Assembly (NCBI RefSeq): GCF_020532805.1
Contig: NZ_MQTQ01000001.1
Location: 1 to 50,819 of the forward strand
Reading direction: 5' to 3'
Length of the DNA stretch: 50,819 nucleotides
Source: Arthrobacter sp. SO5
GTDB taxonomy: Bacteria > Actinomycetota > Actinomycetes > Actinomycetales > Micrococcaceae
This document shows positions 21,096 to 30,552 of this stretch, one piece after another; the stretch's first letter is position 1; every line of letters begins with the position of its first letter. The notes under the pieces were generated by a model that did no database searches, was not told where the DNA came from, and saw only the letters and a list, made by a program, of their open reading frames with translations. Made by a program: the position numbers and the translations under genes.

Positions 21096-21506
21096 GTGCT
21101 AGCCACCCGGAACCGTCTGCGGACAGCAACCGATTTTTCAAAAACTGTACGTTCCGGTGTCCGCAATGGACGCCGGAACGTAGTGTTATATACGGCAGCC
21201 CTCGCTGCCGATGAACCAAGCCGGATCGGATTCATCGTTTCCAAGAGTGTCGGGAACGCTGTGGTCAGGAACCTCGTTAAGAGGAGACTGAGAGAAGCCG
21301 GCGCTTTGTCGTTGCAGAAATACGGCAGCGGGTTTGCGATTGTGGTCCGGGCCCTGCCCGCCGCGGCCGGAGCCAGCTGGGACCAACTGCTCTCAGACTA
21401 TGACGCCGCCTTGGAAACCACGATGAAACGGCTGGGCAGCCGCCTTCCACAGGCTGCTTCTTCAGTTTCTGACGAGAGAACACAGGAAGGGACACCGCGT
21501 GCGTAA
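21096..21506 (+). CDS. rnpA: Ribonuclease P protein component
   Basis: The protein cofactor that helps the RNase P RNA cut 5' leaders from pre-tRNAs, 136 residues. The family signature SVGNAVVRNLVKRRLRE is visible at about 50-67, after the LRTATDFSKTVRSG N-terminal helix. The start GTG is 41 bases after rpmH, and the end overlaps yidD by eight bases. The C-terminal 20 residues are polar and variable. Confidence 0.96.
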   Translation: MLATRNRLRTATDFSKTVRSGVRNGRRNVVLYTAALAADEPSRIGFIVSKSVGNAVVRNLVKRRLREAGALSLQKYGSGFAIVVRALPAAAGASWDQLLSDYDAALETTMKRLGSRLPQAASSVSDERTQEGTPRA

Positions 21507-21906
21507 CTCAACGGCCGCCGTCGTCCCCGTACCTACCTCCGGCGTGAGAACTGCAGCACTCTGGCTGGGCCGGGCCGTCTGGCATTTGCCACGCAATATC
21601 CTCATCGTGCTCCTGCTGGCCTACCGCAAGGTGATCTCGCCGCTGTATGGCCAGGTTTGTCGCTTCTTTCCCAGCTGTTCGGCCTATGCCCTCGAGGCGG
21701 TCACGGTCCACGGCGCGGTGAAAGGAAGCTGGCTGGCTGCCAGGCGCCTGGTGCGTTGCCATCCCTGGAATGCCGGCGGAGTGGACCATGTCCCCGCCGG
21801 TAAATGCGAGTGGCCCGCAGACCACACCCCCACAATTGTTGTGATGAACAATCCGGACAAGTACCTGGCTGCTCAGACTGATGAAGAAGGCCGCTCTGCG
21901 GCCTAA
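21499..21906 (+). CDS. yidD: Membrane protein insertion efficiency factor YidD
   Basis: A 135-residue protein with the YidD core ILIVLLLAYRKVISPLYG, CRFFPSCSAYALEAVTVHGAVKG and RLVRCHPWNAGGVDHVP, including the three conserved cysteines. YidD proteins sit at the inner face of the membrane and aid YidC-dependent insertion. An N-terminal extension of about 30 residues and a C-terminal tail of about 25 go beyond the usual 70-85 residue family size. The GTG start lies inside the rnpA end, behind AGGAAGGG, so translation is coupled. Confidence 0.92.
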   Translation: MRNSTAAVVPVPTSGVRTAALWLGRAVWHLPRNILIVLLLAYRKVISPLYGQVCRFFPSCSAYALEAVTVHGAVKGSWLAARRLVRCHPWNAGGVDHVPAGKCEWPADHTPTIVVMNNPDKYLAAQTDEEGRSAA

Positions 21907-21921
21907 CGAATAGGGAATCGT

Positions 21922-22896
21922 ATGGACATCTTTGGAACAATCTTGGCCCCATTTAAATGGCTGGTATCAGCCATCATGGTGGGGTTCCATGACGGACTCA
22001 GCACCATCGGCATGTCGCCGGCAAGCGGCTGGACCTGGACCCTGTCCATCATCGGGCTCGTGCTGGTTATCCGCGCTGCCCTGATTCCCGTCTTCGTCAA
22101 GCAGATCAAGGCCCAGCGCGGGATGCAGCTCCTGCAGCCTGACCTGAAGAAGCTGCAGGACAAGTACAAGGGCAAGACCGACCAGCTGTCCCGCCAGGCC
22201 ATGGCGCAGGAACAGATGGCCATGTACAAGAAGCACGGCACCAACCCGTTCTCGGCCTGCCTGCCCATGCTGATCCAGATGCCCTTCTTCTTCGCGCTCT
22301 TCCAGGTGCTCTCAGGGATCACGGCGGCTGTCACCAGCGGCCAGGGTATCGGAGCCATGAGCGCCGAACAGGTCAAGCAATTCGACGAGTCCACCATCTT
22401 CGGTGCCCCGCTGTCCGCGTCCCTGCTCCACGGCGGCGGCGGCAACCAAACGGCCGTGTGGATCCTCTCCATCGTGATGATCCTGGCCATGACAGCCTCG
22501 CAGTTCATCACGCAAAAGCAGATCATGGCCAAGAATATGTCCGAAGAGGCCTTGGCCAGCCCGTTCATGCGCCAGCAGAAGTTGATGCTGTACATCCTGC
22601 CCGTTGTCTTCGGTGTGGGTGGCATCAACTTCCCGATCGGTGTGCTGATCTACTGGACCACCACGAACCTCTGGACCATGGGGCAGCAGTTCTTCGTGAT
22701 CCGCCGCATGCCGACGCCGGGATCACCGGCTGCCAAGGCCCTTGCGGAACGCCGTGCTTCCAAGGGTTTGCCTGCGCTGCCCCTGACCGGTGCAAGGAAG
22801 GCCGACGCCGAGGCAGCCGAAATCGCCGCTGTTGCTGCTGTTGAGGCCAAGAGCCAGCGTGTCCAGCCACAACGCAAGAACAGGAAGAGGAAATAA
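21922..22896 (+). CDS. yidC: Membrane protein insertase YidC
   Basis: A 324-residue Oxa1/YidC/Alb3 insertase that places proteins into the membrane alone or with SecYEG. The five-span core is visible, with a first span near the N terminus, the cytosolic hairpin QIKAQRGMQLLQPDLKKLQDKYKGK, and NPFSACLPMLIQMPFFFALF. The tail is basic (QPQRKNRKRK), as in actinobacterial YidC where it contacts the ribosome. It lacks the large periplasmic domain of Gram-negative YidC. The stop overlaps the start of jag by one base. Confidence 0.96.
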   Translation: MDIFGTILAPFKWLVSAIMVGFHDGLSTIGMSPASGWTWTLSIIGLVLVIRAALIPVFVKQIKAQRGMQLLQPDLKKLQDKYKGKTDQLSRQAMAQEQMAMYKKHGTNPFSACLPMLIQMPFFFALFQVLSGITAAVTSGQGIGAMSAEQVKQFDESTIFGAPLSASLLHGGGGNQTAVWILSIVMILAMTASQFITQKQIMAKNMSEEALASPFMRQQKLMLYILPVVFGVGGINFPIGVLIYWTTTNLWTMGQQFFVIRRMPTPGSPAAKALAERRASKGLPALPLTGARKADAEAAEIAAVAAVEAKSQRVQPQRKNRKRK

Positions 22897-23513
22897 TGTC
22901 CGCCGAGAGCACCGAACACTCTATTTCCGCCGAGATTTCCGTCGACCTCAAGGACGAGAGCGTGGATCCCGCACGGACCGCTAACCAGGACGCTGAACTG
23001 GACTCGGAACCGGACGCAGACGGCAACCCGGAGAAGGGGATTTCCGCCAGCCGCCTGGAAGAAGAGGGCGACGTCGCAGCGGACTACCTCGAGGAACTGC
23101 TGGATATCGCCGATATTGACGGCGACATTGATATTGAGGTCCGGAGCGGCCGCACCTACATCTCGATCGTTGCCGAGGAAGAAGCGGCGGGTCTTGAGAA
23201 CCTGGTGGGCAAGGACGGAGAGGTCCTAGAGGCACTTCAGGAGCTCACGCGACTGGCTGTGCTCTCCGCGACGGAGAATCGTTCCCGCCTGGTGCTGGAC
23301 ATTAACGGCTACCGTGCCGAGCGGGCGGGGGACCTGGAGAAGATTGCCGCGGACGCCGTCGCCTCCGTCAAGGATTCGGGTGAAGCCGTTGCCTTGGCGC
23401 CCATGAGCGCCTACGAGCGGAAGATTGTGCACGACGCCGTCGCGGGCCTTGGGCTTGTCAGTGAGTCCGAAGGTGAAGGCGCGGACCGGCACATCGTCGT
23501 TTCCGCTGACTAG
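22896..23513 (+). CDS. jag: Jag family RNA-binding protein (KH and R3H domains)
   Basis: A 205-residue protein with an acidic N-terminal region (1-60), a Jag-type KH domain (about 65-130, with GKDGEVLEALQELTRLA) and an R3H domain at about 140-203 (APMSAYERKIVHDAV). Such proteins (KhpB, EloR) bind RNA and have been linked to cell elongation in Gram-positives. It is not fused to the N-terminal Jag_N domain. TAATG overlap with yidC shows tight coupling. The gene is the fifth of the rpmH series. Confidence 0.92.
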   Translation: MSAESTEHSISAEISVDLKDESVDPARTANQDAELDSEPDADGNPEKGISASRLEEEGDVAADYLEELLDIADIDGDIDIEVRSGRTYISIVAEEEAAGLENLVGKDGEVLEALQELTRLAVLSATENRSRLVLDINGYRAERAGDLEKIAADAVASVKDSGEAVALAPMSAYERKIVHDAVAGLGLVSESEGEGADRHIVVSAD

Positions 23514-23514
23514 C

Positions 23515-24180
23515 GTGACGGACCGCTTGATGGTGGACATTACTGCAGCAGAATTGCAGGCGGCACAGACGATCTTCGGTGACCGCCTGAACCTTGCGCA
23601 ACGCTATGTGGAGCATCTGGCCACGTCCGGCACAGAGCGCGGCTTAATTGGTCCGCGCGAAGTGCCCCGGCTCTGGAGCCGGCACGTCCTGAACTGTGCC
23701 GTCATCGAGAGCCAGATTCCGCAGGGAAGCCACGTGGCCGACGTCGGCAGCGGCGCGGGACTGCCCGGCCTGTGTCTGGCGATCGCCAGGCCCGATCTGG
23801 AACTGACCCTTATTGAACCGCTGGAGCGGCGGGTCATCTGGCTTCAGGAAGTCGTGGACGATCTGGGCCTGGAAAACGTGACCATCATGCGGACCCGCGC
23901 GGAACTTGCTGTGGGAATGGTGGAGGCCGACGTCGTCACGGCGCGCGCCGTGACCGCGCTGTCCAACCTGGCCGGCCTGACTATCCCGCTGCTGGCGGGC
24001 AAGGGCGTCGTTGTCGCCATCAAGGGCCGCAGCGCCGGAGAAGAAATCGAGAAGGCAGCGAAAGTCATCCGGAAGCTTGGCGGCAGAGAGACGTCCGTCG
24101 TACTGGTGGGCGAGGACCTCCTCGAAGAACCCACGACCGTTGTTCGCATCGTCGTGAATAAGCCTCAAAAGATTTCCTAG
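23515..24180 (+). CDS. rsmG: 16S rRNA (guanine-527-N7) methyltransferase RsmG
   Basis: An S-adenosylmethionine-dependent enzyme of 221 residues that methylates G527 in the 16S rRNA decoding region. Motif I is HVADVGSGAGLPGL; RLWSRHVLNC is the RsmG N-terminal signature, and IKGRSAGEEI and the end strand VVRIVVNKP complete the fold. The frame extends upstream into jag, but two starts are realistic: GTG at 23,515, one base after the jag stop, or ATG at 23,530. Neither has a clear ribosome site; I use the GTG. Loss of RsmG gives low-level streptomycin resistance in other bacteria. Confidence 0.93.
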   Translation: MTDRLMVDITAAELQAAQTIFGDRLNLAQRYVEHLATSGTERGLIGPREVPRLWSRHVLNCAVIESQIPQGSHVADVGSGAGLPGLCLAIARPDLELTLIEPLERRVIWLQEVVDDLGLENVTIMRTRAELAVGMVEADVVTARAVTALSNLAGLTIPLLAGKGVVVAIKGRSAGEEIEKAAKVIRKLGGRETSVVLVGEDLLEEPTTVVRIVVNKPQKIS

Positions 24181-24266
24181 CATCAGCCCGTTGCCCTCTG
24201 AGTCCGACGGTAAGCGGTTAGGCTAGTAACCGGCAGCGAGAGCCGAATGAGAGTGAGTGTGTCACA

Positions 24267-25334
24267 GTGACCAGTAGCGAAGCCTCCACACAGCGGATTC
24301 CCCCGTTTGTGTCCCTGGGGTCCGCACGGGCCTTCGCCGCACCCGCCGTTGCCTACAATTACTCCCGAAATCACCCGATTACAGTTGCAAAAAACAGCAG
24401 CCGGACGAGTGTTTCACGTGAAACATCGGCTGTGTCGGCTGGCAACGTCCTGGACTCCATCGATGACTCCAGCCCGATTGCCCGGGAGCTAGCCCACGAG
24501 AACAAGCGCCGTGAGCGTCTGTTGGGACGCGAACTTCCGAAGCCTGAAAAGACCCGAATCTTCACGGTGTCCAACCAGAAGGGTGGAGTCGGCAAGACCA
24601 CCACGACGGTCAACATTGCCGCAGCCTTGGCGGCCGCCGGCCTCAACGTACTGGTTATCGACATCGATCCGCAGGGAAACGCCTCCACGGCCCTCGGAAT
24701 TGAACACCACGCCGACGTTGACAGCATTTATGACGTGCTGATCAATGACATGCCGTTGCAGGATGTCGTGGCGCACTGCCCGGATATCGACAAGCTGATC
24801 TGCGCTCCTGCCACGATTCACCTTGCCGGTGCGGAAATTGAACTCGTCAGCCTCGTAGCCCGTGAACAGCGGCTGCGCCGGGCCATCGACGTCTACGCCC
24901 AGGAACGGGCCAGGAACGGGGAGGAGCGGCTGGACTATATTTTCATCGACTGCCCCCCGAGCCTTGGCCTGCTGACGGTTAATGCGTTTTGCGCCGCCAA
25001 CGAAGTGCTCATCCCCATCCAGTGCGAGTACTACGCGCTGGAGGGACTCAGCCAGTTGTTGAAGAACATAGAGATGATTCAGAAGCATCTGAACGCTGAC
25101 TTGGTTGTTTCAACCATCCTGCTGACGATGTACGACGGCCGCACGAATCTTGCGGCGCAGGTGGCAGCGGAGGTCCGCGAACACTTCCCGGAGCAGGTGC
25201 TGGGCGCGGTGGTTCCCCGCTCCGTGCGCATCTCAGAGGCACCCAGCTACCAGCAGACCGTGATGACGTACGATCCATCCTCCACGGGTGCCCTGTCCTA
25301 TTTGGAAGCCGCAGCGGAAATCGCGCAGCGTTAG
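24267..25334 (+). CDS. parA: Chromosome partitioning ATPase ParA (Soj)
   Basis: A deviant Walker A ATPase of 355 residues that binds DNA non-specifically and moves ParB-parS complexes. Motifs: KGGVGKTTT at about 105-113, LVIDIDPQGNAS, DYIFIDCPPSLGLLT and the C-terminal SVRISEAPSYQQTV. The first 95 residues precede the fold; residues 49-53 (VSRET) are encoded by a perfect parS site, so the DNA element is embedded in the coding sequence. The GTG at 24,267 is the outermost good start; an in-frame GTG at 24,432 would give 300 residues and leave parS in the leader. parB follows after 68 bases. Confidence 0.95.
   Translation: MTSSEASTQRIPPFVSLGSARAFAAPAVAYNYSRNHPITVAKNSSRTSVSRETSAVSAGNVLDSIDDSSPIARELAHENKRRERLLGRELPKPEKTRIFTVSNQKGGVGKTTTTVNIAAALAAAGLNVLVIDIDPQGNASTALGIEHHADVDSIYDVLINDMPLQDVVAHCPDIDKLICAPATIHLAGAEIELVSLVAREQRLRRAIDVYAQERARNGEERLDYIFIDCPPSLGLLTVNAFCAANEVLIPIQCEYYALEGLSQLLKNIEMIQKHLNADLVVSTILLTMYDGRTNLAAQVAAEVREHFPEQVLGAVVPRSVRISEAPSYQQTVMTYDPSSTGALSYLEAAAEIAQR
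24410..24425. other. parS: parS site 1 (perfect), inside the 5' end of parA
   Basis: TGTTTCACGTGAAACA, identical to the bacterial consensus. In the parA frame it reads VSRET. ParB bound here could also affect parA transcription or translation. Confidence 0.95.
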
Positions 25335-25402
25335 AATCTTTTCGAGAATTGCACTAGCAAGAGTCCGGTGATGCCCGGCTCTTCCAATGGAGGGATTTAT
25401 CC

Positions 25403-26632
25403 ATGAGCGATAAGCGACGCGGCCTCGGCCGTGGACTTGGGGCACTCATTCCAAGTTCCGCCTCGGCCTCTGGCAACGGTTCTGCGCCGTCGCGTCCCGT
25501 GGATCTCTTTTTTCCTGAAGCCAGGAAGAGAACCCCTGCCGCAGAGGTGCCGGTCACGAACCTGACCACCGCTGATGGCTCGCAGGAGAACGCTGCCACT
25601 TTACCCCTGGAATCCGTCGGCGCCGGGACTGCGGATGCTTCCGCGACGGAGGAGCCGGCAGCGGCGGCCCCGGCGGGCAAGAAGGCGCCCGCCCGCAAGG
25701 CTGCCGCGCCCCGCACTGCCCCGAAAGCTAAGGCAGGAACGGGCGTTTCGCCGGCTCCCCGTGACAGTGGTTCCGCGGAGGATGTTGAGGACGACGGCGT
25801 CGAGCTGATCGAGGTGCCGGGGGTACGGTTCGCTGAGATCCCGGTTACGGCTATTCACCCCAACCGAAAACAGCCCCGCTCCGTCTTCGATGAGGACGAT
25901 ATGGCTGAGCTCGTTCACTCGGTGAGGGAAATTGGCGTTCTTCAGCCAATTGTGGTCCGTACCTCAACCGAAAAGGGTGGCGAACCGTACGAACTAGTCA
26001 TGGGCGAGCGTCGTTGGCGGGCGGTGCAGGCCGCAGGCCTTACAACGATCCCCGCCATCGTCCGCGACACGACGGATGACGACCTCCTTCGGGATGCGTT
26101 GCTTGAAAACCTGCACCGGAGCCAGCTGAATCCTCTCGAGGAGGCCGCCGCCTACCAGCAGCTGCTGGAGGACTTCGGTACCACCCATGAGCAGTTAGCT
26201 GACCGCATCGGCCGGTCGCGTCCTCAGGTATCTAACACCCTTCGCTTGCTCAAGCTGCCGCCTCTCGTTCAGCGCCGCGTTGCTGCGAGTGTCATCTCGG
26301 CCGGCCACGCGCGGGCGCTCCTTGCCCTCCCGGACGCGGCCGCCATGGAACGCATGGCACAGAAGATTGTCGCCGAAGGAATGTCTGTGCGGGCCACGGA
26401 AGAGGCTGTGACGCTGTACCAGAGCCCCGGTGCGTCGACTAAGAGCAACATTCCCCGCCCGGGTGCGAGGCACGAACGCCTGGACTATCTGGCGTCATCG
26501 CTCTCCGACCGGCTGGACACCAACGTTAAGATCTCCCTGGGTGCGCGAAAGGGCCGCGTGAGCATCGAATTTGCCAGCGTGGAGGACTTGAACAGGATCA
26601 TGGATGTCCTGACACCGGGAGCACCCAGCTAG
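25403..26632 (+). CDS. parB: Chromosome partitioning protein ParB, CTP-dependent DNA clamp
   Basis: A 409-residue ParB that binds parS and spreads as a CTP-gated clamp. The N terminus [15 protein letters not shown] is the ParA-contact motif. Residues about 40-135 are an unusually long Ala/Pro/Lys-rich disordered stretch. The CTP-binding N domain follows: [35 protein letters not shown] (201-212) and [14 protein letters not shown] (235-248). The helix-turn-helix is at about 262-285 ([21 protein letters not shown]), and a C-terminal dimer domain ends the protein. It starts with ATG behind GGAGGG. A parS site in a large palindrome lies 28 bases after its stop. Confidence 0.96.
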   Translation: MSDKRRGLGRGLGALIPSSASASGNGSAPSRPVDLFFPEARKRTPAAEVPVTNLTTADGSQENAATLPLESVGAGTADASATEEPAAAAPAGKKAPARKAAAPRTAPKAKAGTGVSPAPRDSGSAEDVEDDGVELIEVPGVRFAEIPVTAIHPNRKQPRSVFDEDDMAELVHSVREIGVLQPIVVRTSTEKGGEPYELVMGERRWRAVQAAGLTTIPAIVRDTTDDDLLRDALLENLHRSQLNPLEEAAAYQQLLEDFGTTHEQLADRIGRSRPQVSNTLRLLKLPPLVQRRVAASVISAGHARALLALPDAAAMERMAQKIVAEGMSVRATEEAVTLYQSPGASTKSNIPRPGARHERLDYLASSLSDRLDTNVKISLGARKGRVSIEFASVEDLNRIMDVLTPGAPS

Positions 26633-26659
26633 CCAGCACGTCACCACCGGGATGGGGCT

Positions 26660-26675
26660 TGTTTCACGTGAAACA
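26660..26675. other. parS: parS site 2 (perfect), centre of a 32-bp palindrome after parB
   Basis: TGTTTCACGTGAAACA. The symmetry extends to 26652-26683 with a single mismatch that would be a G-U pair in RNA, so the site could also act as an RNA hairpin at the end of the parB message. Confidence 0.95.
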
Positions 26676-27203
26676 GGCCCCATTGGCGTTTCCAGCCTGC
26701 TTCTTGTGGACGCGCGCCTTGGGCCATACTGAGGGACGTTCGGGACAAGGGGGCGGTATTGGGGGCAAGGAACAGCTTAACCCGAGCCGCGAAGTCGGAT
26801 TCTTCGATTCTTGGATTGGTTCGGGACGGACGCCGGACGGGCAATCCCCAACGCTGCTGGCCGCTTTCCGCTCAGAATACTTCTTCTCCGCAAAACCCTT
26901 CCCGGCGGACGTGGCAGTTGATCGCGCCGTGTGTCCAGTGTGTGCAGGGGAAGAACAATTTTCCCGCAAACCATGGCTGGTTCAGGGGCAGGACCTAGAC
27001 CTTGAAGGGCCGGTCGAAGCTCCATGGAGGCGGCCGAGCTCAGGTGCCTCGTATTTTCGCGCCAGCGCGTCTAGCTGATGGCCTCCCCACTCCTTGTGGT
27101 CATTGCCGTTTCGGCCTGCTCATCTGGGTTTCGCACTGGTGCGGACTTCCGCCGATTCGGCAATGGCACCTGTAGCGGCTGGATGTTGGGCGTCCTTGGG
27201 CAC

Positions 27204-27219
27204 TGTTTCACGTGAAACA
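27204..27219. other. parS: parS site 3 (perfect)
   Basis: TGTTTCACGTGAAACA, within a perfect 22-bp palindrome (27201-27222) bounded by CAC and GTG. Confidence 0.95.
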
Positions 27220-27624
27220 GTGTCGCATCGCGGGACGGATGAGCAACTGACCCGTCCGCGGACGGCACCAGCTGTGGATCCGTCGGCCGGCACGTTAAGA
27301 CGTAGGGAGCCGCTTACCGCCGGATTCCGCCGTCCGGGTGGAATTCGCCGTCCGGCCGGATTCCGCCGTCCCGCCGGCATCCGCTGTCCCGCCGGCAGGA
27401 ATAGCGGGACGTCTGGCGACGGTAGCTCGTGCGGAATCCAGATCGGCTTCCGCAGCCCGCGTCGGGACGGCTATTGTGTCTCCCCCGAACCGTTTGGCCT
27501 TGGCCCGCCTGGGATCAGTCGCCGCACGGGAATGGACACTGTGGTGCGTGCCGACGTCGACGCTGGCCTAGCGGTCATCAACGCCACCATGGTTGGAGCG
27601 GACCTGGGTGCCGCTCGACTCGGC

Positions 27625-27640
27625 CGTTTCACGTGAAACA
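27625..27640. other. parS: parS site 4 (one mismatch)
   Basis: CGTTTCACGTGAAACA, differing from consensus only at the first base, which is an outer, tolerant position. Confidence 0.85.
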
Positions 27641-28487
27641 TCGCAGGCCGCGCCGTGATGGGAGGTCGTCACAGCGGCCCTGCGAAGCCCGTGGCCGCTG
27701 TTACGTGATGCCGAGCGGTCCGCGGGAATAGCGGCTGTCCTGGTGCCTTCCGGTGGCGCCTGGCAGCCCCTAAGGCGGGCGGGACGGGACTGGAAATGCG
27801 GTCACGGCACACCGGGTTCCGCCCCAAGACCTCAGCGGCTACGGAGACGCATTGAATGGAACACGGGGCCGCATCCGGTTACGAGGGGTCTTTACCGGTC
27901 ACGAGGGAACAAGCCGGGGGTCAGCCACCTGCCCGGTGCCCAAAGGATCGGCACGAAAGGGAACCTGCCCTTCCCTGGCGGCCCTCCGGGCTGCTGTGAT
28001 CGTTGTGCCAGATACCTGAAGGTGCAGAGCTGCCGTCTCTGGTGGGCCCACCACAGCGTAGTGAGAGCGAGCCAGCCGCATCGCCAAGAGTTGGGAGCGG
28101 ACACTCCCCCGGGGTCGCAGCGTGCAGCGCTGGCGAACGCGCCGCTCCCCGTTGCTTTCCCGCGGCACTGTGCTCTTCGGGGACGAGATCAACAAGGCAG
28201 ACCGGGGCGTGGTGAAGCCCCGCGTTCCCGGAATGGCTATTCAGACGAATCTCCAGAGCAGTCCGACATCGGGTTGGCCGCTTGGAGGAGTTTGTGCGCG
28301 CAGCGTGATCTCGGCCATGCCAGTGGAGGGAGAGGCCTGGAAGCGGTGGCTGGAGCAACGGCAGCTACGGGTGCCGGCATGAGCCCGGTCTGAACTTCAG
28401 ACCTCAGAAGACCTGCTGGGGATTTGTGGGCTGGCTCGGGACTCGGTGGGACTTGCACCGGATGATGCAGTGTCCGGTGGATATCGC

Positions 28488-28508
28488 TGTGGATAACGTT
28501 GTGGATTA
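28488..28508 (-). promoter_or_regulatory. Pair of DnaA boxes in the parB-trxA interval
   Basis: TGTGGATAA (28488-28496, exact consensus on the minus strand) and TGTGGATTA (28500-28508), 12 bp apart and in the same direction. Confidence 0.65.
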
Positions 28509-28603
28509 TTTGCCGGCACACGTACTGACAACTCCACGTCCCGCACGGTGGCATGCCCCCAGGGTGTCTCGTCCTCCCAGGCGCCCGGGGACAGCACATC
28601 GCA

Positions 28604-28619
28604 CGTTTCACGTGAAACA
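28604..28619. other. parS: parS site 5 (one mismatch)
   Basis: CGTTTCACGTGAAACA, 95 bp from the DnaA-box pair at 28488-28508. Confidence 0.85.
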
Positions 28620-28869
28620 CGTCAGCGTGAAAGTTGCCGGGGATTCCGGCAGCCCGGTTGCGATGAAAAAATCCCCCGCAGGCGGTTAATTTTCTGCAGT
28701 ATTCAGTGTTTTTCCTGGATTGGACCCCTGTGGCGAAGCCACTGCGGTGGGCAGGTCGTCCTTCGCGGGATGGCCGAGGTCCCGCGGATTCCACAGGCGG
28801 AACCTGTGGTCAGCGGACCTTGCAGTGCACCACGCGTCCTCCCGAGGCTGTGAGATATCTCTAGTCTCC

Positions 28870-28891
28870 TGTGGATAACGGTGTGAATAAG
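28870..28891 (-). promoter_or_regulatory. Second pair of DnaA boxes in the parB-trxA interval
   Basis: TGTGGATAA (28870-28878, exact) and TGTGAATAA (28883-28891, TTATTCACA on the other strand), 13 bp apart, with a weaker TGTGGAGAA at 28895. Confidence 0.6.
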
Positions 28892-30191
28892 TTCTGTGGA
28901 GAACGTCGCGGAAGCTGCTGGTGGGGGCCCGAAAAGCAGCTTGGAAGTGATCGTTGGATTGTGTTGTCTGCACTGGGGGTCTTCTCCGAATCTTGACTCA
29001 GAAGTGCCTGAAGCCGTTCCCTGCTGGCTCCCGGCCGCGCGGGGTTACCTGCGCGGGCAAGGATCCTTGACGGAGCCAAATGGCGAGTGATGCTGGTCTT
29101 GTGGGGACGGAAACGACTACTCGACCGCCCCCGGTCCTTCCCGTCCAGCCTTCTGCCCGGTAGCCGAATGCGGGGCTGGGTGGGGCTAGGGTGGTCCCCG
29201 CCCAGGGTTGCCGCTGCTGCGGGCTGCGGGGCTGCGGTGCTTCGGTAATCGGCTGGGGTCTGCCTAGTGAGTTCCTGGACAGGAACGCCACGTGGCATGC
29301 ACCCCACCCTCCGGACACGGATTACTGGCACAGCGGCGCTGGCGCCCATTCTCCGCACGCTCGCGTGCGAAGGAAGGCTTCGGCGCTTGTGCACAACCCG
29401 GGCGGACTCCTCGTCCCGAGGGGCGCAGCTTCATTCCGCATTGGACGGAGGGAGGGGGGCGGCTATCGGCAAGCGGTCATGCCCGGTGATCGGCCCGCTC
29501 CAACACGCGCACCAGGGCAGGGATCTTCGACTGTGCGCTACTGCCACAGGCATCGGTCAGTCGCTGGGTCTTATGTTTCGGTTCCTGGGCATGCCGTGTT
29601 CTTCGGCACGGGGCACCCGGATCAAAGAAAAGACCGATGTGAGCATGCAGTCTTCCGATCCAGCTGCTGGCGGTCCCCTGCCTCACTTCAAACCGTTGAG
29701 CGTCTCAGGTCGCCACCCACGCCCTGGTAGCGCACAGCTGACCTGCGGGCACGCCAGCTGGCGTCTACGGGCTGCCCGCGGTCACTGGTGTGGTGGACTA
29801 GGTCCCAGGACAAGCTCCAGCCGCTGATGCACGTCCCGTCCCGGCTACCCTCCGTGCGGCAGAGAGAGCTCCTTCGGTGGGAAGGAGACCCGGGGATGTG
29901 CCCGTTGCGGGAACCACCCGTGGCGTTCCGGCTGGCGATCAGCAGTGGGCACTGAGTGATGTGGGGACCTCCTCCCGTAGTCAAACCGTGATTGTCCCGC
30001 CGGCTAGAGCTAACGCGGCGTTGTCATTGCTGGGGCTGCGGAGCGGCCAGGGATCGTTCACCACACGGCGCGGATGCTGACTGCACACCAGCAGGTCTTC
30101 AGTCGGCCTATTTGAGAGTTGAATATCAATTGTTCATTCCTTCTGCCTAGCGGCTGCCGTCGGGCGCGGGGCGATATCAGGCTGGTGGTGA

Positions 30192-30207
30192 TGTTTCACG
30201 TGAAACC
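30192..30207. other. parS: parS site 6 (one mismatch)
   Basis: TGTTTCACGTGAAACC, with only the last base off consensus. Confidence 0.85.
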
Positions 30208-30431
30208 TGCGCAGCAGGGATTGGATCTGCGGCGAGTCCGCAATGCCGCATGCCGCATGCCGCACAGGGATTTCCGTCTTCGGGCGATCCTCCGCATGGG
30301 GATTCGGAGTGCCCATCCATTGGAAGACTCGGGTTCAGGGATGGAGCGTATGTGCCTTCCTTCGCGCGTGGGAAGGAGACAGACCCCTCCATGTCGTCGC
30401 AGCATCCATGAGTTGAGATCAATCGGCCTCA

Positions 30432-30447
30432 TGTTTCACGTGTAACA
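30432..30447. other. parS-like site 7 (internal mismatch)
   Basis: TGTTTCACGTGTAACA, one change inside the right half-site, so ParB binding is probably weaker than at the other sites. Confidence 0.55.
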
Positions 30448-30536
30448 CAGCGGGCGCTTCAAGTACCCCCGGCAATTGAGCATGGAGTTTGAGCGACTTG
30501 ATCCAGTGGACGATCGCATCGCCCAATCCTCCTTTC

Positions 30537-30552
30537 TGTTTCACGTGAAACA
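30537..30552. other. parS: parS site 8 (perfect)
   Basis: TGTTTCACGTGAAACA, the site farthest from parB, 105 bp beyond the degenerate site 7. Confidence 0.95.

Noticed and set aside
27094..27636. A 180-codon frame in the parB-trxA interval
   Set aside because: It runs across a parS site, a tandem repeat and Arg/Pro-rich low complexity, with no start signal or homology I can recognise.
28170..28215. MoxR-like Walker B resemblance (LFGDEINKAD) in a plus-strand frame of the parB-trxA interval
   Set aside because: No Walker A or other AAA+ motif in the frame, no ribosome site and a short frame; treated as chance.
29191..29827. Overlapping frames of about 180 codons in the parB-trxA interval
   Set aside because: Two frames of similar length in different phases, both Cys/Trp/His-rich, without a ribosome site; neither looks coding.
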